From assembly GCF_900187125.1 (NCBI RefSeq), contig NZ_LT906468.1:1736001-1800000 (forward strand): 64,000 bases of DNA, in the 5' to 3' direction. Position numbers and translations under genes: made by a program. Positions within the stretch are counted from its first letter, which is position 1. Every line of letters starts with the position of its first letter. The notes under the pieces are model-generated. The model saw only the letters and a program-made list of their open reading frames with translations. It ran no database searches and was not told the origin of the DNA. Below, piece after piece: positions 26,630-34,979 of the stretch. Source of the stretch: Sphingobacterium mizutaii (GTDB lineage: Bacteria > Bacteroidota > Bacteroidia > Sphingobacteriales > Sphingobacteriaceae).

Positions 26630-28129
26630 ATGAAAGACTTTGATAAGCTAGTGAATGAGGCCTATATAAGGCAGTTGCAGGCAGAGACCAGACGACATTT
26701 CCTGAAGAAATGCGTGGCTGGGATTGGGAGCATCGCTCTTGGTGGGATGATGGCGAGTTGTATGCGTTCTGGAAATGCGGCGAACGCTGAGGGCGTTGAT
26801 CTAAACGCATTGAATCCCTTGCTACCAAGGGCTCCGCACTTTGCTGGCAAGGCCAAGAATGTAATCTACTTGCACATGGCAGGAGCGCCTTCTCAATTGG
26901 AACTATTCGACTATAAGCCTGCTCTGCAGAAACTACATAATCAACCTTGCCCTGAATCGCTGTTGGCGGGTAAGACCTTTGCTTTTATCCGTGGGGTTCC
27001 GAAAATGTTGGGTCCGCAGGCTACCTTTAAGCAATATGGACAGAGTGGAGCTTGGGTTTCTGATCACCTACCGCATTTTAGCAAGGTAGTGGATGAGGTG
27101 AGCTTTCTAAAGGCTGTACATACCGACCAGTTTAATCATGGTCCGGCGCAGTTGTTCATGCATACCGGGAGTGCCCGTCTGGGGCGTCCGAGTATCGGGT
27201 CTTGGGTAACCTACGGTCTGGGGTCTGAAAACAGCAACTTGCCTGGCTTTGTGGTCTTGACTTCTGGCGGTAAAACTCCTGATGCTGGAAAGAGTGTTTG
27301 GGGTAGTGGATTTCTGCCTTCGGTATACCAGGGGGTGCAATGTAGGTCCAAGGGAGATCCTGTTCTCTATATTGCTGATCCGGAAGGGATGGACCGTGAC
27401 TTGAAGCGGAACGCCATCGATGCGATCAACCAAGTGAACAAGGAGGAATTTGAAACTTTCAAGGATCCTGAGACTCTGTCTAGGATCGCGCAATATGAGA
27501 TGGCCTATAAAATGCAGGTAGCCGTGCCTGAGGTTATGGACATCAATAATGAGCCTGAATATATCCATGAGCTGTACGGAACTAAACCGGGTCAAGAGTC
27601 TTTTGCAAACAACTGTCTGCTGGCACGTAAGCTGGTGGAGAAGGGAGTGCGCTTTGTGCAACTTTTCGATTGGGGCTGGGATAGTCATGGAACTAATCCT
27701 TCTGATTCCATTGACCTAGGTTTCCGGAATAAATGCCGCGAGATCGACCGCCCGATGACTGCACTCCTCATGGACCTGAAGCAACGTGGATTGTTGGAAG
27801 AAACCCTTGTTGTTTGGGGAGGGGAATTTGGAAGGACTCCGATGCAGGAAAATCGCGATAACAATGATATGCCATTCTTGGGGCGCGATCACCACACCGA
27901 TGCTTATACCATTTGGATGGCTGGAGGTGGAATCCGAAACGGGGTCAGCTACGGTGAAACGGATGAAATTGGATTTGCCGGCGTCAGCGGCAGGTCTTCT
28001 GTTCACGATGTCCATGCGACCATGCTGCATTTGCTTGGCTTTGACCATGAAAAGTTTACTTATGAATTCCAAGGGCGACCTTTCAGGTTGACTGATGTTG
28101 AAGGCACCGTAATCAAAGATATTATCTAA
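26630..28129 (+). CDS. DUF1501 protein with Tat-like signal
   Basis: 499 residues. The N-terminus has a twin-arginine-like motif (TRRHFLKK, Arg21-Arg22) followed by a hydrophobic stretch ending near a Cys (GGMMASCMRS), so Tat export and perhaps lipidation are likely. DUF1501 is related to the alkaline-phosphatase/sulfatase superfamily; visible blocks are IYLHMAGAPSQLELFDYKP, FDWGWDSHG and GEFGRTPMQ with RDHHTDAYTIWMAGGG. It starts 4 bp after the PSD1 gene, its standard partner. The enzymatic activity of the family is not established. Confidence 0.9.
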   Translation: MKDFDKLVNEAYIRQLQAETRRHFLKKCVAGIGSIALGGMMASCMRSGNAANAEGVDLNALNPLLPRAPHFAGKAKNVIYLHMAGAPSQLELFDYKPALQKLHNQPCPESLLAGKTFAFIRGVPKMLGPQATFKQYGQSGAWVSDHLPHFSKVVDEVSFLKAVHTDQFNHGPAQLFMHTGSARLGRPSIGSWVTYGLGSENSNLPGFVVLTSGGKTPDAGKSVWGSGFLPSVYQGVQCRSKGDPVLYIADPEGMDRDLKRNAIDAINQVNKEEFETFKDPETLSRIAQYEMAYKMQVAVPEVMDINNEPEYIHELYGTKPGQESFANNCLLARKLVEKGVRFVQLFDWGWDSHGTNPSDSIDLGFRNKCREIDRPMTALLMDLKQRGLLEETLVVWGGEFGRTPMQENRDNNDMPFLGRDHHTDAYTIWMAGGGIRNGVSYGETDEIGFAGVSGRSSVHDVHATMLHLLGFDHEKFTYEFQGRPFRLTDVEGTVIKDII

Positions 28130-28136
28130 AGAATAT

Positions 28137-29024
28137 ATGAAGCACCTTTTTAGGCTATTGATCATACTGGTCTTGCAAATGAATTTCCTGTTCGCTCAAA
28201 CGGAGAAAAGCCTGACCATCAAATATTATTGTACAAACTGGGGAATGACCGATACTTGGGCGGACTTCTGTAAAAAAGTGAAGGAGGCTGGCTATGATGG
28301 GGTGGAGACCTGGCTGCCGGGAAACCAAGCTGAACGGGCAGCGATGTTGGAAGCACTCAAGGAAAATGGTCTTTCATTAGGCTTGCTTTCTGGCGGCGGT
28401 GGTGATGATTATGCTACCTATTATGCGAGTTTTGGAAATAATTTGAAAGAAGCTATTAAGCTAAAACCTGATTATATCAATTGTCACACGGGCAAGGAAT
28501 ACTACAGTTTTGAGGAAAACAGCAAATTGATTTTGCTTGCTTCGGGCTTGAGCAAAGAGTCAGGTATCCCAATCTACCACGAGACCCATCGTGGTAGATT
28601 CAGTTTTGCCGCTAATATTACCAAGGGTTATCTGGAGAAAGTTCCTGAATTGACCCTAGCCTTGGATATTTCGCATTGGTGCGTAGTGCATGAATCTTTG
28701 CTTTCTGATCAAAAGGAGGCCGTTGATCTTGCGCTTTCAAGGACTGGTCATATCCATACAAGGGTTGGACATCAGCAGGGTGCACAGGTAAACGATCCGG
28801 CAGCTCCTGAATGGAAAGCAGCATTGGACCAACACTTAGCCTGGTGGGATGTGGTGGTGGACAGTTATAAGAAACAAGGTAAATCCACCTTAACCATGTG
28901 CATGGAATTTGGTCCTTCGGGCTATATGCCAACCTTGCCCTATACGCAACAGCCTGTTGCCGATCAGTGGTCGGTAAATAAATACATGTTGGATCTCCTG
29001 AAGAAAAGATATAGCTCCTTATGA
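28137..29024 (+). CDS. Secreted TIM-barrel sugar isomerase/epimerase-like protein
   Basis: 295 residues with a signal peptide (LFRLLIILVLQMNFLFAQ) and an AP-endonuclease-2/xylose-isomerase-like barrel. Metal-binding-type motifs are visible: NCHTGKEYYSF, HETHRGRFSF, LDISHWCVVHE and GHIHTRVGH, plus MEFGPSG near the end. Cytoplasmic relatives isomerise sugar phosphates; secreted Bacteroidota members are associated with 3-keto-sugar or inositol-type chemistry, which I infer here only from context. Gap of 7 bp to DUF1501; its stop overlaps the next start in ATGA. Confidence 0.85.
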   Translation: MKHLFRLLIILVLQMNFLFAQTEKSLTIKYYCTNWGMTDTWADFCKKVKEAGYDGVETWLPGNQAERAAMLEALKENGLSLGLLSGGGGDDYATYYASFGNNLKEAIKLKPDYINCHTGKEYYSFEENSKLILLASGLSKESGIPIYHETHRGRFSFAANITKGYLEKVPELTLALDISHWCVVHESLLSDQKEAVDLALSRTGHIHTRVGHQQGAQVNDPAAPEWKAALDQHLAWWDVVVDSYKKQGKSTLTMCMEFGPSGYMPTLPYTQQPVADQWSVNKYMLDLLKKRYSSL

Positions 29025-30457
29025 AGTTTTTAGAAGAATTGGCTTCCTTTTTTGGTCGTTTCCATCCAATACTGGTGCACATGCCAATCGGTATGCTAGT
29101 GCTGGCCTTTGCAATGGCGGCCTTTGCCAAATTCAAAAAAGGTCTTGATTTTGGCTCTGCTATCAGGTTTTCCCTGTTGTTGGGTGCATTGGCAGCTGTG
29201 TTAGCGGCGATTACTGGCTTTCTGCTATCACAGGATGGTGGTTATGAGGAAGACGTGTTGGATTTCCACCAATGGCTAGGGATTTCAGTGGCTGTATTGT
29301 CCTTGCTCTGTTATTGGTTGTACCGTGATGGATATGCTGTACAAGGTATTTTGGGAAGATTGAAATCCCAGCGTTTTACGATGCTGCTTGCAGTGGTAGT
29401 ACTCTTGGGATTTACGGGCCACTTCGGCGGTACCCTGACCCATGGAAAAGGCTATATCAAAGATGCACTTCCTTCGGATATAAAGGGGTTCATGGGAATA
29501 AAAGATGAGGAAGAGGAAATTATGGTTCTGGAGAATGTGCAAGAAGCTGAGGTTTATGGACAGGTCATACAGCCTATCCTGAAAGCTAGGTGCCAGGGTT
29601 GCCATGGTGAAAAGAAACAGGAAGGCGAGTTTGCTCTGCATAACCAAGAGAGCTTATTGAAGGGCGGTGAGTCAGGCAGTTTGCTGGAAGCTGGTAACAA
29701 AGATAAAAGTGAACTATATAGACGTTTGATCTTGCCTGAAGGCCATGAAGATAGAATGCCTCCGAAAGGAAGAAAACCTATCACTGCCGACCAAATTAAG
29801 CTAATCGCTTGGTGGATCGATAGCGGACTAACATTTGAAAAGAAGGTAAAGCAACTGGAACAAGGGGAGGAGATTGCTACAATCCTTAAGAAATTGGAAA
29901 GCCCTGCTGAACCAGCGGAATCCCCGATGCTCTATGCGGACCTGCCAGAAGCTCCAGACCTTCCTGAAAACCGATTGGATGCTTGGCAGGCTAAAGGCAT
30001 TAAAGTTTTGCCAATTGCTACAGAAAACAACTATGTAACCATCAATGCTATTAACTATCCTGAGCTTAGCGACAAGGATATTGAGGACCTAATGCATATC
30101 AAGGAGAATATCGTACAACTGAAATTAGGGCATACCAAGGTGACTGATCAAGGTATGAAACTTTTGGCCTCTCTGCCAAACTTAATTCGGCTGCATCTGG
30201 AACATACCGAAGTTTCCGACAAAGGCATGGAAGACTTAAAGTCAGCCCCACAGTTGGCCTATCTCAATATCGTAGGTACAAAGGTTACCGAAAAAGGAGT
30301 AGAGCAGCTCAATTCCATAAAATCGCTGAAGGATATATATGCCTTCCAGAGTGGTGCTAGGTTCAATCCGGATATTCCAAAAGGAAATGGGAAATCAAGA
30401 GTAGATACCGGAAACTATGAACTTCCTTTTTTGGAGTCAGATACTATAAAATATTAA
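29021..30457 (+). CDS. DUF2231 membrane cytochrome c with LRR tail
   Basis: 478 residues with an unusual order: a four-helix DUF2231 membrane domain (1-140, starting FHPILVHMPIGML with conserved His residues), an exported cytochrome domain with CQGCH (191-195) and likely Met ligand in EDRMPP, then a linker and leucine-rich repeats (about 340-450: LKLGHTKVTDQGMKLLASLP, LHLEHTEVSDKGMEDL, LNIVGTKVTEKGVEQL). It could pass electrons from the exported partners into the membrane, with the LRRs serving protein contact. It overlaps the preceding gene by four bases, which indicates tight coupling. Confidence 0.88.
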   Translation: MKFLEELASFFGRFHPILVHMPIGMLVLAFAMAAFAKFKKGLDFGSAIRFSLLLGALAAVLAAITGFLLSQDGGYEEDVLDFHQWLGISVAVLSLLCYWLYRDGYAVQGILGRLKSQRFTMLLAVVVLLGFTGHFGGTLTHGKGYIKDALPSDIKGFMGIKDEEEEIMVLENVQEAEVYGQVIQPILKARCQGCHGEKKQEGEFALHNQESLLKGGESGSLLEAGNKDKSELYRRLILPEGHEDRMPPKGRKPITADQIKLIAWWIDSGLTFEKKVKQLEQGEEIATILKKLESPAEPAESPMLYADLPEAPDLPENRLDAWQAKGIKVLPIATENNYVTINAINYPELSDKDIEDLMHIKENIVQLKLGHTKVTDQGMKLLASLPNLIRLHLEHTEVSDKGMEDLKSAPQLAYLNIVGTKVTEKGVEQLNSIKSLKDIYAFQSGARFNPDIPKGNGKSRVDTGNYELPFLESDTIKY

Positions 30458-30496
30458 ACCCAAAAGAGCTAAGGAATAAGTTTCATTTGGGTTTAA
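30454..30496. terminator. Inverted repeat between convergent genes
   Basis: TTAAACCCAAA (30454-30464, including the operon stop codon) pairs perfectly with TTTGGGTTTAA (30486-30496) around a 21-base loop. There is no long T tract on the plus strand, so termination strength is uncertain. Confidence 0.5.
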
Positions 30497-30536
30497 TAGA
30501 AACCAAGTACTGGTGTTTGTTTTTGTAAGACCTCCT

Positions 30537-31121
30537 TTAAGATAGAACTTTATTAGGGAAGTAATAGGTTATTAAAATGATGCATTTTTCATCATTGTCA
30601 TTTTTGGCGGAATGTATCATGCTCCCGTCGAAAAACATGGAATCACCGGCCTCAAGATCAACCACCTGATTCCTTAGATGAATAGCAGCTTTGCCATTGA
30701 TTACATGTTTAAAGATATAAGCATCTGTTTGGACAATGGACTCCTCAGCAAATGGATCTAGCTCTAATAGTGCAATGCTCATATTACTTTCTCCTAAATC
30801 CTGTTCGATAATCCTTCTGTAAAGCGAACCAGAACCTCGTTCCAGTTTTAAAGAGGAATAGTTTTCTTTTTTAAGGACAATCACTGGTCCGGGGTCCTTA
30901 GGACCCTTAAAATCTTCGAAAAACTTGTTTATATCAATCTCAAGGGAGCTGATGATATTGATTAAAACAGGGAGTGAAGGAATGGTTCTGTTGTTTTCAA
31001 TCTGTGAAATCAGCCCTTTGCTTACTCCTGCCTTATTCGCAAGCTCTTGGATAGTGATGCTCTTGTTTTTTCTTATTTCCTTGATCTTACTACTTATTTT
31101 GAAAATAGTATTGCCTTGCAT
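30537..31121 (-). CDS. XRE-family regulator with cupin domain
   Basis: 194 residues: an N-terminal XRE helix-turn-helix (IQELANKAGVSKGLISQIEN) and a C-terminal small-molecule-binding cupin (HVINGKAAIHLRNQVVDLEAGDSMFFDG). This class often represses amino-acid or sugar utilisation genes. It is convergent with the PSCyt operon, so control of that operon is possible but not shown. The start at 31121 fits the HTH spacing. Confidence 0.88.
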   Translation of the reverse strand: MQGNTIFKISSKIKEIRKNKSITIQELANKAGVSKGLISQIENNRTIPSLPVLINIISSLEIDINKFFEDFKGPKDPGPVIVLKKENYSSLKLERGSGSLYRRIIEQDLGESNMSIALLELDPFAEESIVQTDAYIFKHVINGKAAIHLRNQVVDLEAGDSMFFDGSMIHSAKNDNDEKCIILITYYFPNKVLS

Positions 31122-31441
31122 TGTTTGTTGTAATTAAAAATGATTCAAGTAAAGTTAAACTTATTAAGTAATATTGTTATTTTTTTTATTTCATTTTCGT
31201 TGCTAGAAACAAAATAATAATAAAGATTTAACAATATAAAGGTGTGGTTATTTTTTAATTGTTTCCTTTTTTTTGAATCTATTGATGCAGAAGGCCCACT
31301 GTAAAAACTTTAAAAGACAGGCATTGGCTCTCTTTCTATGATGTCGTTTTTTTTATTTGTTTTGCTCGGCCAATTCATCGAATATGGCGATAGATTTACA
31401 TACTACGCTTGTAGAGCCCTTAAATGTTTGTTCATTAAATC
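31122..31441. other. Gene-free AT-rich stretch
   Basis: Promoter side of the XRE gene. A short plus-strand open frame here overlaps the terminator of the opposite-strand response regulator and is not credible. I see no other structure. Confidence 0.5.
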
Positions 31442-31468
31442 TAAAAAGACTTATTTAACGTCTTTTTA
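31442..31468 (-). terminator. Intrinsic terminator overlapping the response-regulator stop codon
   Basis: AAAAAGAC (31443-31450) and GTCTTTTT (31460-31467) form an 8-bp stem with a 9-base loop. The TAA of the regulator gene lies within the stem, and the minus strand continues GTCTTTTTAGATTT. Confidence 0.7.
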
Positions 31469-31903
31469 TTCCTGCGTTAAGGTTGGAGAGTCTTCGGGGT
31501 TTACACTGTCCAAAACCTGGAAAAGCGTTTGATGGGAAATGGGTTTTGTCAGGTATTCGATATATTGATGGCCATCGTTGCTTTTATATCGGTCGGATTT
31601 ACAGATAGAAGAGCTGATAATATAGATGCTGACGTCCTGGTCTTCGAATAAGTTTTCTTCTTTGATGCTTGTCATCAATTCCCAGCCATTCATCAAGGGC
31701 ATATTGATGTCGATGAACAATACTTGGGGATAAGTTTCCTTGTTAGCTTTGTTCTTCCTGAAAAATTCAGCAGCTGTATATCCATCAGGAAAGATGCTCA
31801 ATTCGATGTTTTTATTGTGATATTTTTCAAGGAATTTCCTGAATAAAAAACAGAATATAGAATCATCGTCCACAAGGGTTATCCTTAAAGTATCCTTCAT
31901 CAT
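31466..31903 (-). CDS. Single-domain response regulator
   Basis: A 145-residue CheY-like receiver. The acidic pair is in TLVDDDS, the phospho-acceptor Asp in VLFIDINMPLMNGWE, the Ser/Thr switch in IISSS and the Lys in LTKPIS. No output domain, so it signals by protein contact. It lies 6 bp downstream of the PAS-kinase gene on the same strand and is its likely partner. Confidence 0.9.
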   Translation of the reverse strand: MMKDTLRITLVDDDSIFCFLFRKFLEKYHNKNIELSIFPDGYTAAEFFRKNKANKETYPQVLFIDINMPLMNGWELMTSIKEENLFEDQDVSIYIISSSICKSDRYKSNDGHQYIEYLTKPISHQTLFQVLDSVNPEDSPTLTQE

Positions 31904-31909
31904 AATCCG

Positions 31910-33412
31910 TTAATTTTCAATGGGTAAATGTATGCTAACTTGATTCCCGAAATCGACATTTTTTGAGATATTTATACTTCCTCCAAAACTTTGGATCTGT
32001 TGCTTCGCTAGATGCAAATCTAATAGGGAATTTTCATCAATATCCTCTTCTGTTGATGCTAAATCCTTATCGATTCCAAAACAACGCTGTGATTCACAGT
32101 CATTCTCAATTTTTATCTCCACGAAACCTTCTCTCTTTTCGGTCCTAATTTTGATCGTGACTTTCTTCTCAGAATAGTTTAATTTCAGGCTTTCATTGAT
32201 CAAGTAATTGATAATATGGTAGATGTATATTGCAGGGAAAGCTATTTCTATAACTTCAAAATGGCAGTCCAAATAAAGTTCATTACTATCGATCTTTGAT
32301 TGAAATTGATTAATCAAATACTGGCATATTTCATCCATATTTGAGGTCAGGAAAAGAGTATCATTAGAATTTTGAATCTCAAGAGTTTGAATCAGTTTAT
32401 CAAACAGTTTTAAGAACTTCGAATTGCTCTTTTTCAATAGATTAATCAATACTTGCCTTTCGAGTTCGTCCGTTTCAATAGCAAACTGATTGATGATCAT
32501 ATCAATATTGCTGATGGGTGTCCGCAGGTTATGCGTTAAGATCTGATTGTAGGCTTCTAATTGATTAACCCGAACTTTCAGTTCGTAGTTTCTTTTTGCA
32601 AGCAATTCATTCTGCTGGTTAAGCTTGATTTCATTGTTTTTAAAAAGCGATAGATCTTGGATTTGACACAGAAAATAAACCAACTTTCCGGTCATATCCA
32701 ATACAGAGGAAATATTGATCAAGCAATAAAACGACTTATCTTCTTTCGCGATACAACGTGCTTCTATGATTGCTTTTTCCTTCTCACCAGACTTTACGGC
32801 TTTTGTGGCTGCGGTCACCAAATCGATGGACTCTGCATGGATAAACTCTGATATAGGTTTTTCCAGCATTTCTTCCGCAATGGAGTAGCCTAATATGCTT
32901 TGCAATTCCTGATTGTACTCCATGACCTTCAGGGAGCGGTTTAAAAGTAGCATCCCGATAGAAGAATTCTTGAAAGCACGGTTGAATTTTTCCTCCTTGA
33001 TTCGCATTTCTGCTTCAAGCCTTTGTTCTCTGGTTATGTTGGTCACCACCACTGTCAAGCGGTCGGTCTTATTGCTGATGATCTTGGTCTTCAGCTTAAA
33101 CCATTGATCCGGATTGGACTGGTAGGGAGATTTGTATTTCAGTACATATCCTGTCCTTTTTTTGAAGGATTTGTTTAAGATGAATAGGAGGGTTTCCGAG
33201 AACTCTTTGGGGAAAAGGTCAGCGATGGATTTATTGATGATAAAGTCCTTCTCATAAAACAATTGTTCTGGAGTCGACGTCCAGCAATTTAGGATCACGC
33301 CATCATCCCTGATTTCAAAAATGATATCATCAATAGAGGATACTAAGGAATCAAAATCTTCCAGTTTCTGTTTCAATTGTTTTAATTCATCCGACACTTT
33401 TGGAAGCTTCAT
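31910..33412 (-). CDS. PAS-PAS histidine kinase with degenerate ATPase
   Basis: 500 residues, soluble. Two PAS domains (about 15-130 and 140-260), a coiled coil (NEIKLNQQNELLAKRNYELK), HisKA-type phospho-acceptor in ILTHNLRTPISN, and a HATPase-like tail. The N box is recognisable (INYLINESLKL), but the G1 box reads IENDCESQRCFGID instead of DxGxG, and the G2 region has no GxGxG lid; only the last strand (NQVSIHLP) is kept. The kinase may be catalytically weak or inactive and act as a phosphatase or scaffold for the adjacent receiver. Confidence 0.85.
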   Translation of the reverse strand: MKLPKVSDELKQLKQKLEDFDSLVSSIDDIIFEIRDDGVILNCWTSTPEQLFYEKDFIINKSIADLFPKEFSETLLFILNKSFKKRTGYVLKYKSPYQSNPDQWFKLKTKIISNKTDRLTVVVTNITREQRLEAEMRIKEEKFNRAFKNSSIGMLLLNRSLKVMEYNQELQSILGYSIAEEMLEKPISEFIHAESIDLVTAATKAVKSGEKEKAIIEARCIAKEDKSFYCLINISSVLDMTGKLVYFLCQIQDLSLFKNNEIKLNQQNELLAKRNYELKVRVNQLEAYNQILTHNLRTPISNIDMIINQFAIETDELERQVLINLLKKSNSKFLKLFDKLIQTLEIQNSNDTLFLTSNMDEICQYLINQFQSKIDSNELYLDCHFEVIEIAFPAIYIYHIINYLINESLKLNYSEKKVTIKIRTEKREGFVEIKIENDCESQRCFGIDKDLASTEEDIDENSLLDLHLAKQQIQSFGGSINISKNVDFGNQVSIHLPIEN

Positions 33413-34162
33413 ATTGATAATAATGGTCAGCTTACTGTGCTGAAAATGATAAATAGATAGTGTTTTCTGTTAATACTTTCCGGCTTGCAAGAATATTGAT
33501 TCTCGAAATGAAGTAAAGATAAAGAAATTTTTGTTCCTATTTTAATGAAAAATTCCTAAAATCGATACAGGATGGTTAAAATTTTATTAAATAAAATTAA
33601 AAAAAGTGCTAACTTGCTCCTGTTAACCTAAGTGCATTTTTGTACTTTAACACTTACTATTAATAAATACGAATAATAAATCTGAATCATGGGTAATTCG
33701 TTCTTAATTAGAGGTTTTGTGAGCTAATTAGCTCTGAAATCTGTAATCGAAAGACCAGGAAAGGATTGAAATTAGTGCATGGCAAAATGGATTATTGTGT
33801 AGAAAGTAGGATGCTAAAATGTTTCTTGGATATAAGATATTAAAATAGGTTTAATATAATTAACTAATCAATATTGAAATATGTCTTTTTTAAAACCAAG
33901 ATGATGCTACCTTTGCGACGCAAAAATTATTAATTCAGTTTGTTTAAGCATGGAAAAACCAAACCAAATGTATCTAGGGACAATCTTTTGTTCCGGCGAT
34001 ATCTATAGAATTAAGGTAATTTTTCAATTAACAGTATTGGTTTAATAAAGCCAATGTTACCCATGAATTAACTATTGTGCAGGATTAGCATATAGTCAAC
34101 TATAGGTAATATTAGCTTTAAAATAAATTTTATTTTATTTATTAAATATAGCCGAAAGAAAA
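33413..34162. other. Long leader/promoter region of the GNAT-ThiF-kinase cluster
   Basis: 750 bp without a convincing gene between the divergent kinase and the cluster. It contains a candidate promoter at 33884-33915 and then about 245 bp of untranslated leader. A 31-codon frame (33950-34045, MEKPNQMYLGTIFCSGDIYR...) lies in the leader but has no ribosome site, and I do not call it. Confidence 0.5.
33884..33915 (+). promoter_or_regulatory. Bacteroidota-type promoter candidate
   Basis: TACCTTTG (33908-33915) matches the TAnnTTTG -7 element. A T-rich stretch (TCTTTTTT, 33884-33891) is in the -33 position, though it lacks the G of TTTG. It faces the acyltransferase-like gene. Confidence 0.45.
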
Positions 34163-34975
34163 GTGACGTTAATTTTAAAAAATGGTAGACCTGTCGTCAG
34201 GTTGAGGGCGTTTAGAGCAATAGATGACCCTGAAACATGTTTACGATTTATCAAAGGGCATGAACATGTGCTAACCTCCATAGGTGTAAAGAAAGTAACC
34301 TCATCCAAGGACGAATGGATGTTTAACCCCGCATCTTTTGTTTTGATAGTTGAATCGCTGGATGGCGAAAACGTCTATGGTGGAGCCCGTATCCATGTTG
34401 CAGGAGGTACCCAACCCCTCCCAATCGAAGAAGCAACCGGGATGATGGATCCTAAGATTTTTGACTTGGTTTGGTCTTATGCCCAAGAAGGTACAGGCGA
34501 GGGTTGTGGACTTTGGAACTCCCGCGAGATTGCTGGCTATGGTATCGGAAGCATATTCCTTACCCGTGCCGCCATTGCAATCGCTCCCCGCATTGGTTTG
34601 AAGACATTATTCGCTTTATGCGCTCCATATACGATTAATCTAACGAAAGCGGTAGGATATCGACAGGAATTTGGCGTTGGGAATAACGGTACATTTTACT
34701 ACCCCAAACTGGATCTCTTGGCCACTACGATGGTTTTGGACGATGTGCTGAATGTTCCCACTGCTTCCGAAGAAGATAGAAACGCCATTCTTGCCCTGCG
34801 GGATATGGCTGTAGGCCCTCGTATTGAGGTTCTGCGATCGAAGGAGATTGAAATACATTATGACCTAAGCCTCAACGACCTTAAAGGTTGGGACCTCCAA
34901 AAAATCATCAATATGGCCAATGGACCACGATCCCAGGATAATGGAAAGAATCCCGATGATATTGTAATACTATAA
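34163..34975 (+). CDS. GNAT-fold acyltransferase-like protein (autoinducer-synthase-like pattern)
   Basis: 270 residues from a GTG start (34163) preceded by GAAAGAAAA; no nearer ATG fits. The arrangement R-L-R-F early, GGARIHVAGGTQPLPIEEA in the middle, then LWNSREIAGYGIGSIFLTRA and LKTLFALCAPYTINLTKAVGY resembles GNAT-fold N-acyltransferases of the LuxI/FeeM kind (G-x-R-hhh, an E/S-R strand, then a helix and a final aGF/Y strand). This is recognition by pattern, not alignment. It starts a run with a ThiF-like enzyme 4 bp downstream and a membrane sensor kinase, so it may make a small acylated signal. Confidence 0.65.
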   Translation: MTLILKNGRPVVRLRAFRAIDDPETCLRFIKGHEHVLTSIGVKKVTSSKDEWMFNPASFVLIVESLDGENVYGGARIHVAGGTQPLPIEEATGMMDPKIFDLVWSYAQEGTGEGCGLWNSREIAGYGIGSIFLTRAAIAIAPRIGLKTLFALCAPYTINLTKAVGYRQEFGVGNNGTFYYPKLDLLATTMVLDDVLNVPTASEEDRNAILALRDMAVGPRIEVLRSKEIEIHYDLSLNDLKGWDLQKIINMANGPRSQDNGKNPDDIVIL

Positions 34976-34979
34976 AACT

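Noticed and set aside
31338..31532. Plus-strand 64-codon frame
   Set aside because: Overlaps the terminator and 3' end of the response regulator on the other strand, with no motif.
33950..34045. 31-codon frame in the leader of the GNAT gene, considered as a peptide precursor
   Set aside because: No Shine-Dalgarno and no Gly-Gly, leader or core-peptide pattern. Kept only as a note.
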